DNA from: Anabaena cylindrica PCC 7122
Lineage (GTDB): Bacteria > Cyanobacteriota > Cyanobacteriia > Cyanobacteriales > Nostocaceae
Length of the DNA: 64,000 nucleotides
Assembly (NCBI RefSeq): GCF_000317695.1
Contig: NC_019771.1
Span: 6,171,501-6,235,500, forward strand
Direction of reading: 5' to 3'
In this document: in pieces, positions 54,209 to 62,465 of the stretch
How the letters are laid out: each line of letters begins with the position of its first letter
How positions within the stretch are numbered: position 1 is the stretch's first letter
Translations under genes and position numbers: made by a program
Notes under the pieces: generated by a model
Seen by the model: the letters and a program-made list of their open reading frames with translations, nothing else
Told to the model about the DNA's origin: nothing
Databases searched by the model: none

Positions 54209-55561
54209 TTAGCGATCGCTTTTTTTAGTCCGGCGTGATGCAGATGAACTACCACCATACTTTTTACCATCTGTTGCTGGTGGTGCGGCTTTACGTTTAC
54301 CCGATCTCCGTGGTGCCGATTTACGTTTACCTGTAGAATCAGCCGTCTCTTGATCACGTCCAGGCTGGGGTTTTGGTTTGCGTCCATTTTGAATTGGTTC
54401 AGGCTTAATATCGGGGTTGACTCCAAAACCAGCAACTACTTCTAATGACAACGGCTGCTTAATCAGTTTTTCGATATCTGCCAACAAATGGAACTCATCA
54501 ACACACACTAGAGAAACAGCTTCACCTTTGGCACCAGCGCGGCCTGTACGACCAATGCGATGGACATAATCCTCTGGGACATTGGGCAAATCGAAATTGA
54601 CCACATGGGGTAATTCGCTAATATCTAAACCTCTAGCGGCAATATCCGTGGCTACGAGTACCTGTAAACTACCATTTTTGAATTTTGCTAAAGCGTGGGT
54701 ACGCGCCCCCTGACTCTTATTACCGTGAATTGCCAGTGCTTGAATGCGATCGTCATTCAATTGCCTTACCAGACGATCTGCACCGTATTTAGTGCGAGTA
54801 AACACTAGAACTTGATACCAATTATCTTGTCGAATCAGGTGAGCTAGTAATTGACGCTTTTTATCACGGTCTACCTGGTAAGCTCTTTGTGCGATCGTAT
54901 CAGCAGTAACGTTGCGGCGTGCCACCTCAATCATCGTCGGGCGATTCAATAACCCTGAAGCTAATTCCTTGATTTTATCGGAAAAGGTAGCAAAGAATAG
55001 CAAATTTTGGCGCTGTTTTGGCAATATCGACAGAATACGCCGAATATCACGAATAAAGCCCATATCCAGCATTCGATCAGCTTCATCCAACACCAAAATC
55101 TCAATGCGCGACAGGTTCACCGTCCCCTGTTGCAGATGGTCTAGCAGTCTTCCAGGAGTAGCAACCAGAATATCTACACCACTCTTCAACTGCCGTTTTT
55201 GAGGATTTATACTTACTCCACCGAATACCACCGTTGATTTCAGCTTCAGGTACTTGCCATAATCATGCACGCTTTCCTCTACCTGTGCAGCGAGTTCCCG
55301 TGTAGGGGTGAGAATCAACGCCCGGATTGGTAGCCATCCAATAGCACTGCTTTTAACATTCTGGTCTGATGACAACTTATGCAAAAGTGGCAGCGTAAAA
55401 CTCGCGGTCTTTCCAGTACCAGTTTGAGCGCCAGCTAGTAAATCGCCACCCGACAATACAGCAGGAATCGCCTGCATTTGAATTGGTGTGGGTTTAGTGT
55501 AGCCCCTCTCAGTGACTGCACGAATAATTTCATTGGACAAGCCGAGATTAGAAAAAGACAT
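54209..55561 (-). CDS. DEAD-box RNA helicase, RhlE-like
   Basis: This 450-residue protein has the Q motif region (PTPIQ), motif I AGAQTGTGKT (Lys51), PTRELAAQ, ATPGRLLD, motif II DEAD (159-162), then the second RecA domain with RGLDISELPHVVNFD and HRIGRTGRAG. A basic tail of about 70 residues (RKPKPQPGR, KRKSAPRRSGKRK) probably binds RNA. Motif III, normally SAT, reads FAT (190-192; TTT where TCT would give Ser). That motif couples ATP hydrolysis to unwinding, so activity may be changed. ATG 55561 follows GGAG and fits family starts; the longer frame adds unrelated residues. Such helicases act in ribosome assembly, mRNA decay and cold adaptation. Confidence 0.93.
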   Translation of the reverse strand: MSFSNLGLSNEIIRAVTERGYTKPTPIQMQAIPAVLSGGDLLAGAQTGTGKTASFTLPLLHKLSSDQNVKSSAIGWLPIRALILTPTRELAAQVEESVHDYGKYLKLKSTVVFGGVSINPQKRQLKSGVDILVATPGRLLDHLQQGTVNLSRIEILVLDEADRMLDMGFIRDIRRILSILPKQRQNLLFFATFSDKIKELASGLLNRPTMIEVARRNVTADTIAQRAYQVDRDKKRQLLAHLIRQDNWYQVLVFTRTKYGADRLVRQLNDDRIQALAIHGNKSQGARTHALAKFKNGSLQVLVATDIAARGLDISELPHVVNFDLPNVPEDYVHRIGRTGRAGAKGEAVSLVCVDEFHLLADIEKLIKQPLSLEVVAGFGVNPDIKPEPIQNGRKPKPQPGRDQETADSTGKRKSAPRRSGKRKAAPPATDGKKYGGSSSASRRTKKSDR

Positions 55562-55776
55562 AAAACTCCGTAAATAACATCGGCCTGTCGCTAATATCAG
55601 CGTCAGTCTTAGGCGGACGGATGGGTTGAAAGGCTGCATGGGCAACTAGCGCCAAGACTTAGAGCAAATGCCGCAGCATTCAATTCTAACAGACTTTGAC
55701 CATGAATTTACAGAAAGTTATTCAGGATGCTTTGTATTTGCAGGCGATTTTCGGGTAAATGAACTAAATTTTTTTC

Positions 55777-55798
55777 TCACGCAGAGGCGCAGAGAGGA
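55777..55798 (-). repeat. Interspersed repeat, CTCTGTGCCTCTGCGCCTC type, inverted copy 4
   Basis: CTCACGCAGAGGCGCAGAGA is the reverse complement of the end of the copies at 1614-1645 and 45421-45450. It lies between the convergent 3' side of the SDR gene and the upstream side of the helicase gene. Confidence 0.6.
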
Positions 55799-55836
55799 AT
55801 CAAGAGTGTGGTCTAAATATATGAGAACTGCTGTAA

Positions 55837-56817
55837 TTATGAGGATTTCCGTGTCCCCTCTGAATACGGTCTGTTAATACCGCTAATTTTCAACACATCA
55901 CTCATAGTTGCACAGTAATTTGGTAAGTCAAAACTAGCGGGATTAATGGTGTTAGCATAGGTAAAATGTCTATATTTCATGCAAAACCTATCCCATGCAG
56001 CCATTTGAATACGAAACAAAACAATAATCAAATTAGCTAATGATAAAGATAGAGGAATACGAAAGTAAATTTTTTTGCCTAAATAACCGCAGACTTCTTT
56101 AACTGCTTGGTTAACAGTTAACGCTGATTGACCCAAAACAAATCGACGTGGTTCCCCTTTTTCGGGTGGATAATCAATTAAATATTGAACAACAGTAGCA
56201 ATATCGCGTCCATGAATAAAGTGAAAACTGCCATCTGCTTGTAAGAAACGAATTATATTAATATATTTGGTAACTTCGGGAATGCCTGTTGTCAGGTGAG
56301 AGTAAGGTTTGTTGTCATCACCACCTAAAACTAGGGTGGGAAAAACGGTGGTTATTTTGGGTGCAAGAGCTAATTTTTCTATTTTGTGTAAACAATCGTA
56401 TTTAGACCGGATATAATCTGTACCGATTTCTCCAGCTTGTTTCATGGGTTGGTTGTCATAACCTAAAACGCTTGCAGTTGAAAAATATATTACCTGTTGA
56501 CATCTTTCTGGATTTAGCAGGTTAATTAACTCTAATGTTTTCAAGACGTTAATATCAAATATTCCTTCTCCACCCCATGAGGTAGCTGTTAGTACTGCGG
56601 TATCAATGGTTTTGAGTAAGTTAGAGTACTTACTAATTTCTTGCATATCGCCCTGCAAAACGGTGATACCAGGACGTGCAGCTGTATCAACTTGCAGTTT
56701 ATTTGGGTTTCTTACCAGTAAGTATAATTCGTGATTGGTATTTTGAATTAAGGCCTCACTTATATAGTGACCGACACAGCCACTTGCACCAGTGATTAAA
56801 ATCCGTTTTGTGGTCAT
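55837..56817 (-). CDS. NAD(P)-dependent epimerase/dehydratase (extended SDR)
   Basis: This 326-residue extended short-chain dehydrogenase/reductase starts with the dinucleotide-binding ILITGASGCVGHY and has the active-site Tyr-x3-Lys as YIRSK, followed by a variable C-terminal substrate part. Such enzymes oxidise, reduce or epimerise sugars and isoprenoid or steroid-like alcohols. It stands divergent from a small photolyase-related gene across 112 bases and shows no link to the siderophore locus. The substrate cannot be told from the sequence. Confidence 0.88.
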   Translation of the reverse strand: MTTKRILITGASGCVGHYISEALIQNTNHELYLLVRNPNKLQVDTAARPGITVLQGDMQEISKYSNLLKTIDTAVLTATSWGGEGIFDINVLKTLELINLLNPERCQQVIYFSTASVLGYDNQPMKQAGEIGTDYIRSKYDCLHKIEKLALAPKITTVFPTLVLGGDDNKPYSHLTTGIPEVTKYINIIRFLQADGSFHFIHGRDIATVVQYLIDYPPEKGEPRRFVLGQSALTVNQAVKEVCGYLGKKIYFRIPLSLSLANLIIVLFRIQMAAWDRFCMKYRHFTYANTINPASFDLPNYCATMSDVLKISGINRPYSEGTRKSS

Positions 56818-56929
56818 GAAGTTTAACGTTTGGGTTGTTACAGGTGAATGAGAGACGTTTGATCAACGTTTGATAAAATAAATATTAATCGAATTTACGG
56901 CAATTAACACACCTATCGAGACATTCAAT

Positions 56930-57349
56930 ATGAACAAACCAGTTATTTGGATACATGGAGACTGCCTCAATCCCCAAAATCCGGTATTTCCAAAATATCC
57001 TAATGCTCCAGCTATTTGGGTTTGGGATGATGCTTTAATAGCAGAATGGCAACTGAGCCTCAAACGCCTGACTTTTATTTATGAATGTTTACTAGAGTTA
57101 CCCGTAGAAATTCGTCGTGGGAACGTGGGACAAGAGATTTTAAATTTTGCTCAAGAACATGATGCTAATTTAGTTGTCACTGTTGATAGTCCTAGTCCAC
57201 GATTTGGGGAGATTTGTAATCAAATTGAAGAAAAATATTTGAAGTTAGAAGTATTGGCAATAGAACCATTTTTTAATTATGATGACTTTATTGATTTGAA
57301 GCGGTTTTCACGTTATTGGAAAGTAGCTGAGAAATATGTGTTTGAATAG
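56930..57349 (+). CDS. Photolyase-related N-terminal-like small protein
   Basis: This 139-residue protein starts PVIWIHGDCLNPQNPVF and contains AIWVWDDALIAEWQLSLKR and ELPVEIRRGNVGQEI. This looks like the N-terminal alpha/beta antenna-type region of cyanobacterial proteins annotated as deoxyribodipyrimidine-photolyase-related, without the FAD-binding catalytic half. Repair activity is therefore not expected from this protein alone. It may bind a pigment or nucleotide, or be a remnant kept for another job. No partner gene for the missing half lies next to it. Confidence 0.65.
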   Translation: MNKPVIWIHGDCLNPQNPVFPKYPNAPAIWVWDDALIAEWQLSLKRLTFIYECLLELPVEIRRGNVGQEILNFAQEHDANLVVTVDSPSPRFGEICNQIEEKYLKLEVLAIEPFFNYDDFIDLKRFSRYWKVAEKYVFE

Positions 57350-57374
57350 ATTAGGAGAGTTTATAAAAACTGCT

Positions 57375-58949
57375 TTACTTATTTTGATTTAGCTTTTGAA
57401 TATTATTCCGAAGATAATGTTTTGTGGATTCGTCTACATAAATTTCTTGATAATTTTTGTCTACGTAAGGTTTAATTAAATCAAAAATACTGAAAAATCT
57501 ATTAATCAAAATTTGTTCTGGTTGATATTTTTCTAAAACCTTGAATAAAAATTCTGAGTTAATAGTTCCAGAATTTAATCTTTTCATAGAGATAACAGTT
57601 AGTTCTGGAGGAATATTAATTTGACTGTAAAAGCCATACATTCCGACATCGGTAAATAACCATTTACTTTGGTTTTTATAGGTGATAATTCTTTCTAAGT
57701 TTGCAAATTTAAGTTGAGATTTTTGGACAAAATTATAGTTTTCCCATTGAATTACACCTAATTTAATAGGAATTACTAATAGGGTCAAAAAGATAGTAAA
57801 CACAGCAAATTTAGAAATTTGAATTTGTTTGAGGTTGAAAATTTTATTAGTATGATTATTTTGACTAAATTTCACCAAAATTCCTCTAATGCCATAAGCA
57901 CCTAACCATGTTAAAGGTACAGAAACTAAAATTATATAGTGATACCAAATTGGTTTATGATTAAGAAAAACAAAGGTGATAATGATTAACCAAAATAGAG
58001 GGATTTTATAAATATGCTGTTCAGGCTTATTATCAATAATTTTGTTATCAAGAGGTAAATTAATTTTTAGGTTTTGGTATTTTAATCCTAATAAACTCAA
58101 GAGTAAAGCGTCAAAGTTTTGTAAGTAGATATAAATTACATCTTGGAAACTGTTATGCTTAGAAAAGCTATATTTTAGGTTTGAGGAAATGTGGAAAAAA
58201 AGTATCTTTTCTATGTTTAAGGATTGAGTAATAAAACTAACGATGATAAAAGCTGTACTTATAGATAGTAACCAGATAGAAATAGGGGATTTTAAAATAT
58301 TGACAATGTTAATATTAGTGATGTTATTTAATGATATTTTATAGGAAGTTGTCAAGAAGTAAATGATCATTACTGGAATCAGAAATATCATAATCATTTT
58401 TATCTGTAACGATAAAGCGAATATTATTCCTGAAAGGATAATCCAATATATTTGTACATTCTTTGTATATAATATTAATAAATAAATAGATAGCATTCCC
58501 AAGCTTAAACAGGGAATACATTGCATAACGGAGACACTTAATCTTAAAAAATTGATGGAAATAATTAATAAAATTATGGTGATGATGGCGGTCAATTTGC
58601 CTACGGATAAGCGTAAAATATGACTAAAAGACCAAATCAATAATGTTGAAAATAATAAAATTAATATTCTTGCGTTACTTATTTGATCACCAAAAAAGTC
58701 CAGGGATTTAGAGATGATGATTGGGAAAAGAGGTGGTTGATCTGACCAAATTTGAGGGGAATTATTAATTATATTTTGGTCATATATGTTCGCTTGTATA
58801 AGTGCAATTCCTTCATCTGAATCAAACATAAAAACCTGATCGATTGGCATGATTATGAGCGTAAATATTATAAAAATCAAAGGAATAATTATGTTAAAAA
58901 TATAAAATTCGTGATTTTTGATCTTAAATATTTTTTGACTTAGGTTCAT
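57375..58949 (-). CDS. Polytopic glycosyltransferase-like membrane protein (GT39/GT83 type)
   Basis: This protein of about 524 residues has 10 or more membrane helices and an early periplasmic acidic motif FDSDEG followed by SDQPPLFP, the layout of ArnT/PMT-type transferases that use polyprenyl-phosphate sugars. A soluble C-terminal part of about 100 residues follows the last helix. ATG 58949 was chosen; the longer frame from 59027 adds residues translated from the hairpin repeat at 58992-59021 (the VGILPA type), which are not part of the family. Base composition is very AT-rich. It may glycosylate a cell-envelope lipid or protein; the acceptor is unknown. Confidence 0.78.
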   Translation of the reverse strand: MNLSQKIFKIKNHEFYIFNIIIPLIFIIFTLIIMPIDQVFMFDSDEGIALIQANIYDQNIINNSPQIWSDQPPLFPIIISKSLDFFGDQISNARILILLFSTLLIWSFSHILRLSVGKLTAIITIILLIISINFLRLSVSVMQCIPCLSLGMLSIYLLILYTKNVQIYWIILSGIIFALSLQIKMIMIFLIPVMIIYFLTTSYKISLNNITNINIVNILKSPISIWLLSISTAFIIVSFITQSLNIEKILFFHISSNLKYSFSKHNSFQDVIYIYLQNFDALLLSLLGLKYQNLKINLPLDNKIIDNKPEQHIYKIPLFWLIIITFVFLNHKPIWYHYIILVSVPLTWLGAYGIRGILVKFSQNNHTNKIFNLKQIQISKFAVFTIFLTLLVIPIKLGVIQWENYNFVQKSQLKFANLERIITYKNQSKWLFTDVGMYGFYSQINIPPELTVISMKRLNSGTINSEFLFKVLEKYQPEQILINRFFSIFDLIKPYVDKNYQEIYVDESTKHYLRNNIQKLNQNK

Positions 58950-58991
58950 GTTGGGATGGTAAGCTGTTGTGCATTTAATTTGTATAAGTCT

Positions 58992-59021
58992 GGCGGGCAA
59001 GATGCCCACCCCACAAGATTT
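58992..59021. repeat. Half copy of the hairpin element
   Basis: GGCGGGCAAGATGCCCACC and CCACAAGATT match one arm of the element at 52221-52317. It overlaps the spurious N-terminal extension of the membrane glycosyltransferase-like gene. Confidence 0.65.
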
Positions 59022-59027
59022 AACCAT

Positions 59028-59437
59028 TTTAGGAGTATTAAATTTAGGTGCTTAATAGCTTATTTTTATTGATAATCTCTGAATGAAGGTTGGTTAGCAA
59101 TGCCCACCCTATATACTATTAATTAAGGGTTATGGACTGGAGTTTTTGCAATAAGTTGATAGAGCAAGATATGAGTATATCATTTCATCAGTCATTTTAT
59201 TTTGAAGACTTGACAAGATGCCAATATTATGATTTTTCAATGTTATATAGCAATCTGATTTGATTTATGAGGAATAGGGAACAGGAAAGAAGGCACAAAT
59301 ATGTATAGTATGTTTTGCACCAATTCCGTACACAAGAAGCCCTGACAGAATTAAACCGGAATCCTATCTGTTATGGATAGCAAAATTGACCTAAATAGTT
59401 GCAAAATAAATACAGTTCGTCATGATCACTAACAAGA
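59028..59437. other. Intergenic stretch upstream of tldD
   Basis: This stretch of 410 bases is AT-rich with no convincing open frame. It includes a short GGTTGGTTAGCAATGCCCACC patch near 59090 that resembles part of dispersed repeats. No clear promoter or RNA gene is seen. Confidence 0.5.
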
Positions 59438-60838
59438 ATGCCTAACTTACTTGCTGACGTACAAAATTTACTATCTGAGCTAATTGCTTGTTACTCCTCC
59501 CGTGTGGATTATTTGATGATTCGCTTAGAAGAGGCAGAAGGAACGGATATCTTGTTGCGTGGTGACAAGGTGGAAACCCTCAGCGAGGGCATTTCTATTG
59601 GTGGACATATTCGCGCCTGTTATAAAGGTGGCTGGGGGTTGAGTAGTTTTAACCAGTTGGCTACTATTAAAGAACGGATAGAAGAAGCGATCGCAGCGGC
59701 TCGGATAGTGGGAGACGAAGAAACCATATTAGCTCCCATTGATCCCATACAAGCTATATGCGAATTACCCCTGACAGGTATAGATCCGCGTCGCATTTCC
59801 CTGAAGCAGAAAAAACAATTGTGCGATCGCTATACCCAATTACTCAAAAGCGTTGATTCTCGCATCACCACCACCTCTGTCCGTTACGGTGACAGCGCCC
59901 AAAGAGTAATTATTGCTACTTCTGAAGGCACTCTCATTGAGCAATCTTGGGTAGATATGGAAATGCGCTTTGCAGCCACAGCCAGAAACGGCGACACCGT
60001 ACAAACTGGTAGAGAAACCATTGGTTCTCGCAAAGCCTATCAAGATCTAACAGATTTAGATGCCCAAGTCAAAAGCGCCGCCGAAAGAGCAGTTACAGCC
60101 TTATCCTTACCACCAGTCAAAGGTAATACTTATACCGTAGTTATTGACCCCATACTCACTGGTTTATTTGTCCATGAAGCTTTTGGTCATCTTTCCGAAG
60201 CTGATATGGCCTACGAAAACCCTGATTTGCTGGAAGTTATGACCCTGGGAAGGCGTTTTGGTTCAGAAGAACTGCAAATTTTTGATGGTGCAGCCCCAGC
60301 AGGTCATCGCGGTAGTTATTATTACGATGATGAAGGCACACCTGCCACAACCACGCAATTAATCAAAGATGGCGTTTTGGTTGGGCGTTTGCATTCTCGT
60401 GAAACTGCCGGCAAATTAGAAGAAGCACCCACAGGTAATGCCCGTTGTCTCGATTATCACTTTTCGCCCATTGTGCGAATGACAAATACCTGGATTGAAA
60501 GAGGTAATACCCCCGTCGCCGACTTATTTACTGATATTAAAGAAGGAGTATATGCCCGCAATTGGTTAGGTGGCATGACAAACGGGGAAATGTTCACCTT
60601 CAGCGCAGGTGAAGCCTGGATGATCAGAAATGGCAAAATTGCCGAACCCGTGAAAGATGTCACCCTATCAGGTAACGTTTTCCAAACCCTTGCGGATATT
60701 GAAGGCATTGGTGATGATTTTTACTGGGATGAATCAGGTGGTTGTGGTAAAGGTGGACAAAACGGTTTACCTGTAGGTTGTGGTGGCCCAAGTTTGCGAA
60801 TCAAAGATGTGGTAGTTGGGGGAGAAAGTTCAGATTAA
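59438..60838 (+). CDS. tldD: TldD-type metalloprotease subunit
   Basis: This 466-residue protein matches the TldD half of the TldD/PmbA (TldE) protease. The zinc site HExxxH is at His246-His251 (HEAFGH), preceded by FVHEAFGHLSEAD texture, and the C-terminal glycine-rich GKGGQNGLPVGCGGPS region is typical. With TldE it removes leader peptides or degrades unfolded peptides, and in other bacteria it matures ribosomally made peptides such as microcin B17. The PmbA partner is not in the window. Length and motif order are normal. A small stem with a T run follows 15 bases after the stop. Confidence 0.93.
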   Translation: MPNLLADVQNLLSELIACYSSRVDYLMIRLEEAEGTDILLRGDKVETLSEGISIGGHIRACYKGGWGLSSFNQLATIKERIEEAIAAARIVGDEETILAPIDPIQAICELPLTGIDPRRISLKQKKQLCDRYTQLLKSVDSRITTTSVRYGDSAQRVIIATSEGTLIEQSWVDMEMRFAATARNGDTVQTGRETIGSRKAYQDLTDLDAQVKSAAERAVTALSLPPVKGNTYTVVIDPILTGLFVHEAFGHLSEADMAYENPDLLEVMTLGRRFGSEELQIFDGAAPAGHRGSYYYDDEGTPATTTQLIKDGVLVGRLHSRETAGKLEEAPTGNARCLDYHFSPIVRMTNTWIERGNTPVADLFTDIKEGVYARNWLGGMTNGEMFTFSAGEAWMIRNGKIAEPVKDVTLSGNVFQTLADIEGIGDDFYWDESGGCGKGGQNGLPVGCGGPSLRIKDVVVGGESSD

Positions 60839-60852
60839 TTTGTAATATAGAA

Positions 60853-60881
60853 AGTGATTAGTTTGACTGATCACTGTTTTT
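60853..60881 (+). terminator. Candidate rho-independent terminator of tldD
   Basis: The stem AGTGAT / ATCACT (60853-60858 and 60870-60875) has an 11-base loop and is followed after one base by TTTTT. The stem is short, so the call is tentative. Confidence 0.45.
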
Positions 60882-61041
60882 CAAAATTATCAAAAGTTGA
60901 TTATTGATTTACGTAAAAATTCAGGAGTCAGAATGCTGAGGAAATGAAGATATAGAGAGAAACAAGATTTGATCAAAATCATTAAATTTGACTCAAAAAG
61001 CCTTTATTCTTCTGACTTAGATTATTCTCTATTCTGAATAC

Positions 61042-62319
61042 TTAATGATTTACTTTTGCCTGTGATTCATCTCTGATATTAAAATAGTGAAAAAGATTAG
61101 CAACGGTTAAATCTGATGCTTGTTGTAAATTAGATGTAACTAATGTTCTATATCCAGAAGTTGCTGCTTGTTGACTCACATAATTTTCATACTCCTGGCG
61201 TAATTCTGGCGCAAACATAAATAATAATTGATCACGTAATGAATAAAAATGAGATTTTTCGGCTATATTTTCATAGCTGATTTGTTCTGGTGGTATTTCT
61301 GAATTAGTTATAGTTTGGGTAGTTTCCGAATTATTAAAATCAGCACTATTTAAAAGTTTTAATTCTGCTGGAGGTAGATATTTTACCCAATCTACATGAT
61401 TTTGCCATGATTCGATGATTACTAAATCATGATTATGAATGCGGTTAAGTTCAGGAAAGAGAAAATCAAGTTCGTCGTGAGATTCACACTGATTAATTAC
61501 AGTATGGGCATCTTCACATATTTTAATTTGTAATTGGTGCAAGCGATCGATCACAGCAGAAATTTCATTTTGGACTTGATAAGTGATAATAATAGCTTGT
61601 TCAATAGCCCAAGAACATTCTAACCGGCGCAGTTGTCCAGGCGCACAAGTATCTTCTAATAAATACGGATTAGTATAATCTGCTAACGCTTCAAATAACA
61701 TTCCTTTAACAGCGTCAATTTCTGCATTTCTGCGGCTAATATCTTGTAATTGCATGGCAGAACGCAAACGGTTTATAGCTTGCATAAATAAACCATAGGC
61801 TCTAATTAAAACCGTGCGATGTTGTTCAAATTTGATATCTTGGGCTACCTGTTCAATTAGTTGTCTAATTTCTGCTCCTTGGTCTTTTAAGGCTTGTTTC
61901 AAGTCAATGAAGCCATTTTTCACCTCTAACCGCATTTGCTCCACTTCTTTCCTCAATTTCAGGGTTTGATGTAAGTTGACTGCTGTTAATGCTACACCTG
62001 CAACTGTTCCTACACCGATGAGGGCGGTTGTTGCTTGTAATACTCCCAAGCTGTTTTGGATTGTTTGTAAACTACCCATGACGGCTGTAAAATTTTGCTG
62101 ATTTTGATACATCTGCACACCAGATTTCAGGAAATTAGGAGTAGATACTATTGGTGCTAATGGGCTGTCGTTGACATTAGCACCAATAGCATGAGCAACA
62201 AACCGACCAGTAACAGGGTCTCTAGCCATACTTAGAGGTACACCAACCTTACTAAATACTTGTTCATATTTACCAGCATCAATGCTGGATTGAATTATGG
62301 GTGCAAATTGAAACTGCAT
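61042..62319 (-). CDS. Coiled-coil protein with central hydrophobic segment, divergent from dynamin-like gene
   Basis: I do not recognise this 425-residue family by name. Residues about 75-125 include a Gly/Ala-rich hydrophobic stretch (TALIGVGTVAGVALTAV) followed by a charged coiled coil (LRKEVEQMRLEVKNGFIDLKQAL) to about 175. The remaining part is helical with scattered Cys. The layout, a membrane-active helix plus coiled coil, could suit an effector or scaffold that associates with membranes. The start is 146 bases from the start of the divergent TerB-dynamin gene, which suggests a shared control region and joint function. No signal peptide is seen. Confidence 0.75.
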   Translation of the reverse strand: MQFQFAPIIQSSIDAGKYEQVFSKVGVPLSMARDPVTGRFVAHAIGANVNDSPLAPIVSTPNFLKSGVQMYQNQQNFTAVMGSLQTIQNSLGVLQATTALIGVGTVAGVALTAVNLHQTLKLRKEVEQMRLEVKNGFIDLKQALKDQGAEIRQLIEQVAQDIKFEQHRTVLIRAYGLFMQAINRLRSAMQLQDISRRNAEIDAVKGMLFEALADYTNPYLLEDTCAPGQLRRLECSWAIEQAIIITYQVQNEISAVIDRLHQLQIKICEDAHTVINQCESHDELDFLFPELNRIHNHDLVIIESWQNHVDWVKYLPPAELKLLNSADFNNSETTQTITNSEIPPEQISYENIAEKSHFYSLRDQLLFMFAPELRQEYENYVSQQAATSGYRTLVTSNLQQASDLTVANLFHYFNIRDESQAKVNH

Positions 62320-62465
62320 ATTGGTGTTTAGTGGATTGATATGTAATATTATTAGCTTAACTGACCATTTCCAATACCAAAAACCGTAATTGTGCGGTAA
62401 ATAGGTTAATTTTGATTCAATTAGGGAATAATTATCTTAAAATACTATATAAACGAAAAATTTTT

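Noticed and set aside
58950..59027. N-terminal extension of the glycosyltransferase-like protein
   Set aside because: These codons lie in the hairpin repeat (VGILPA-type translation) and do not look like family sequence; ATG 58949 is a better start.
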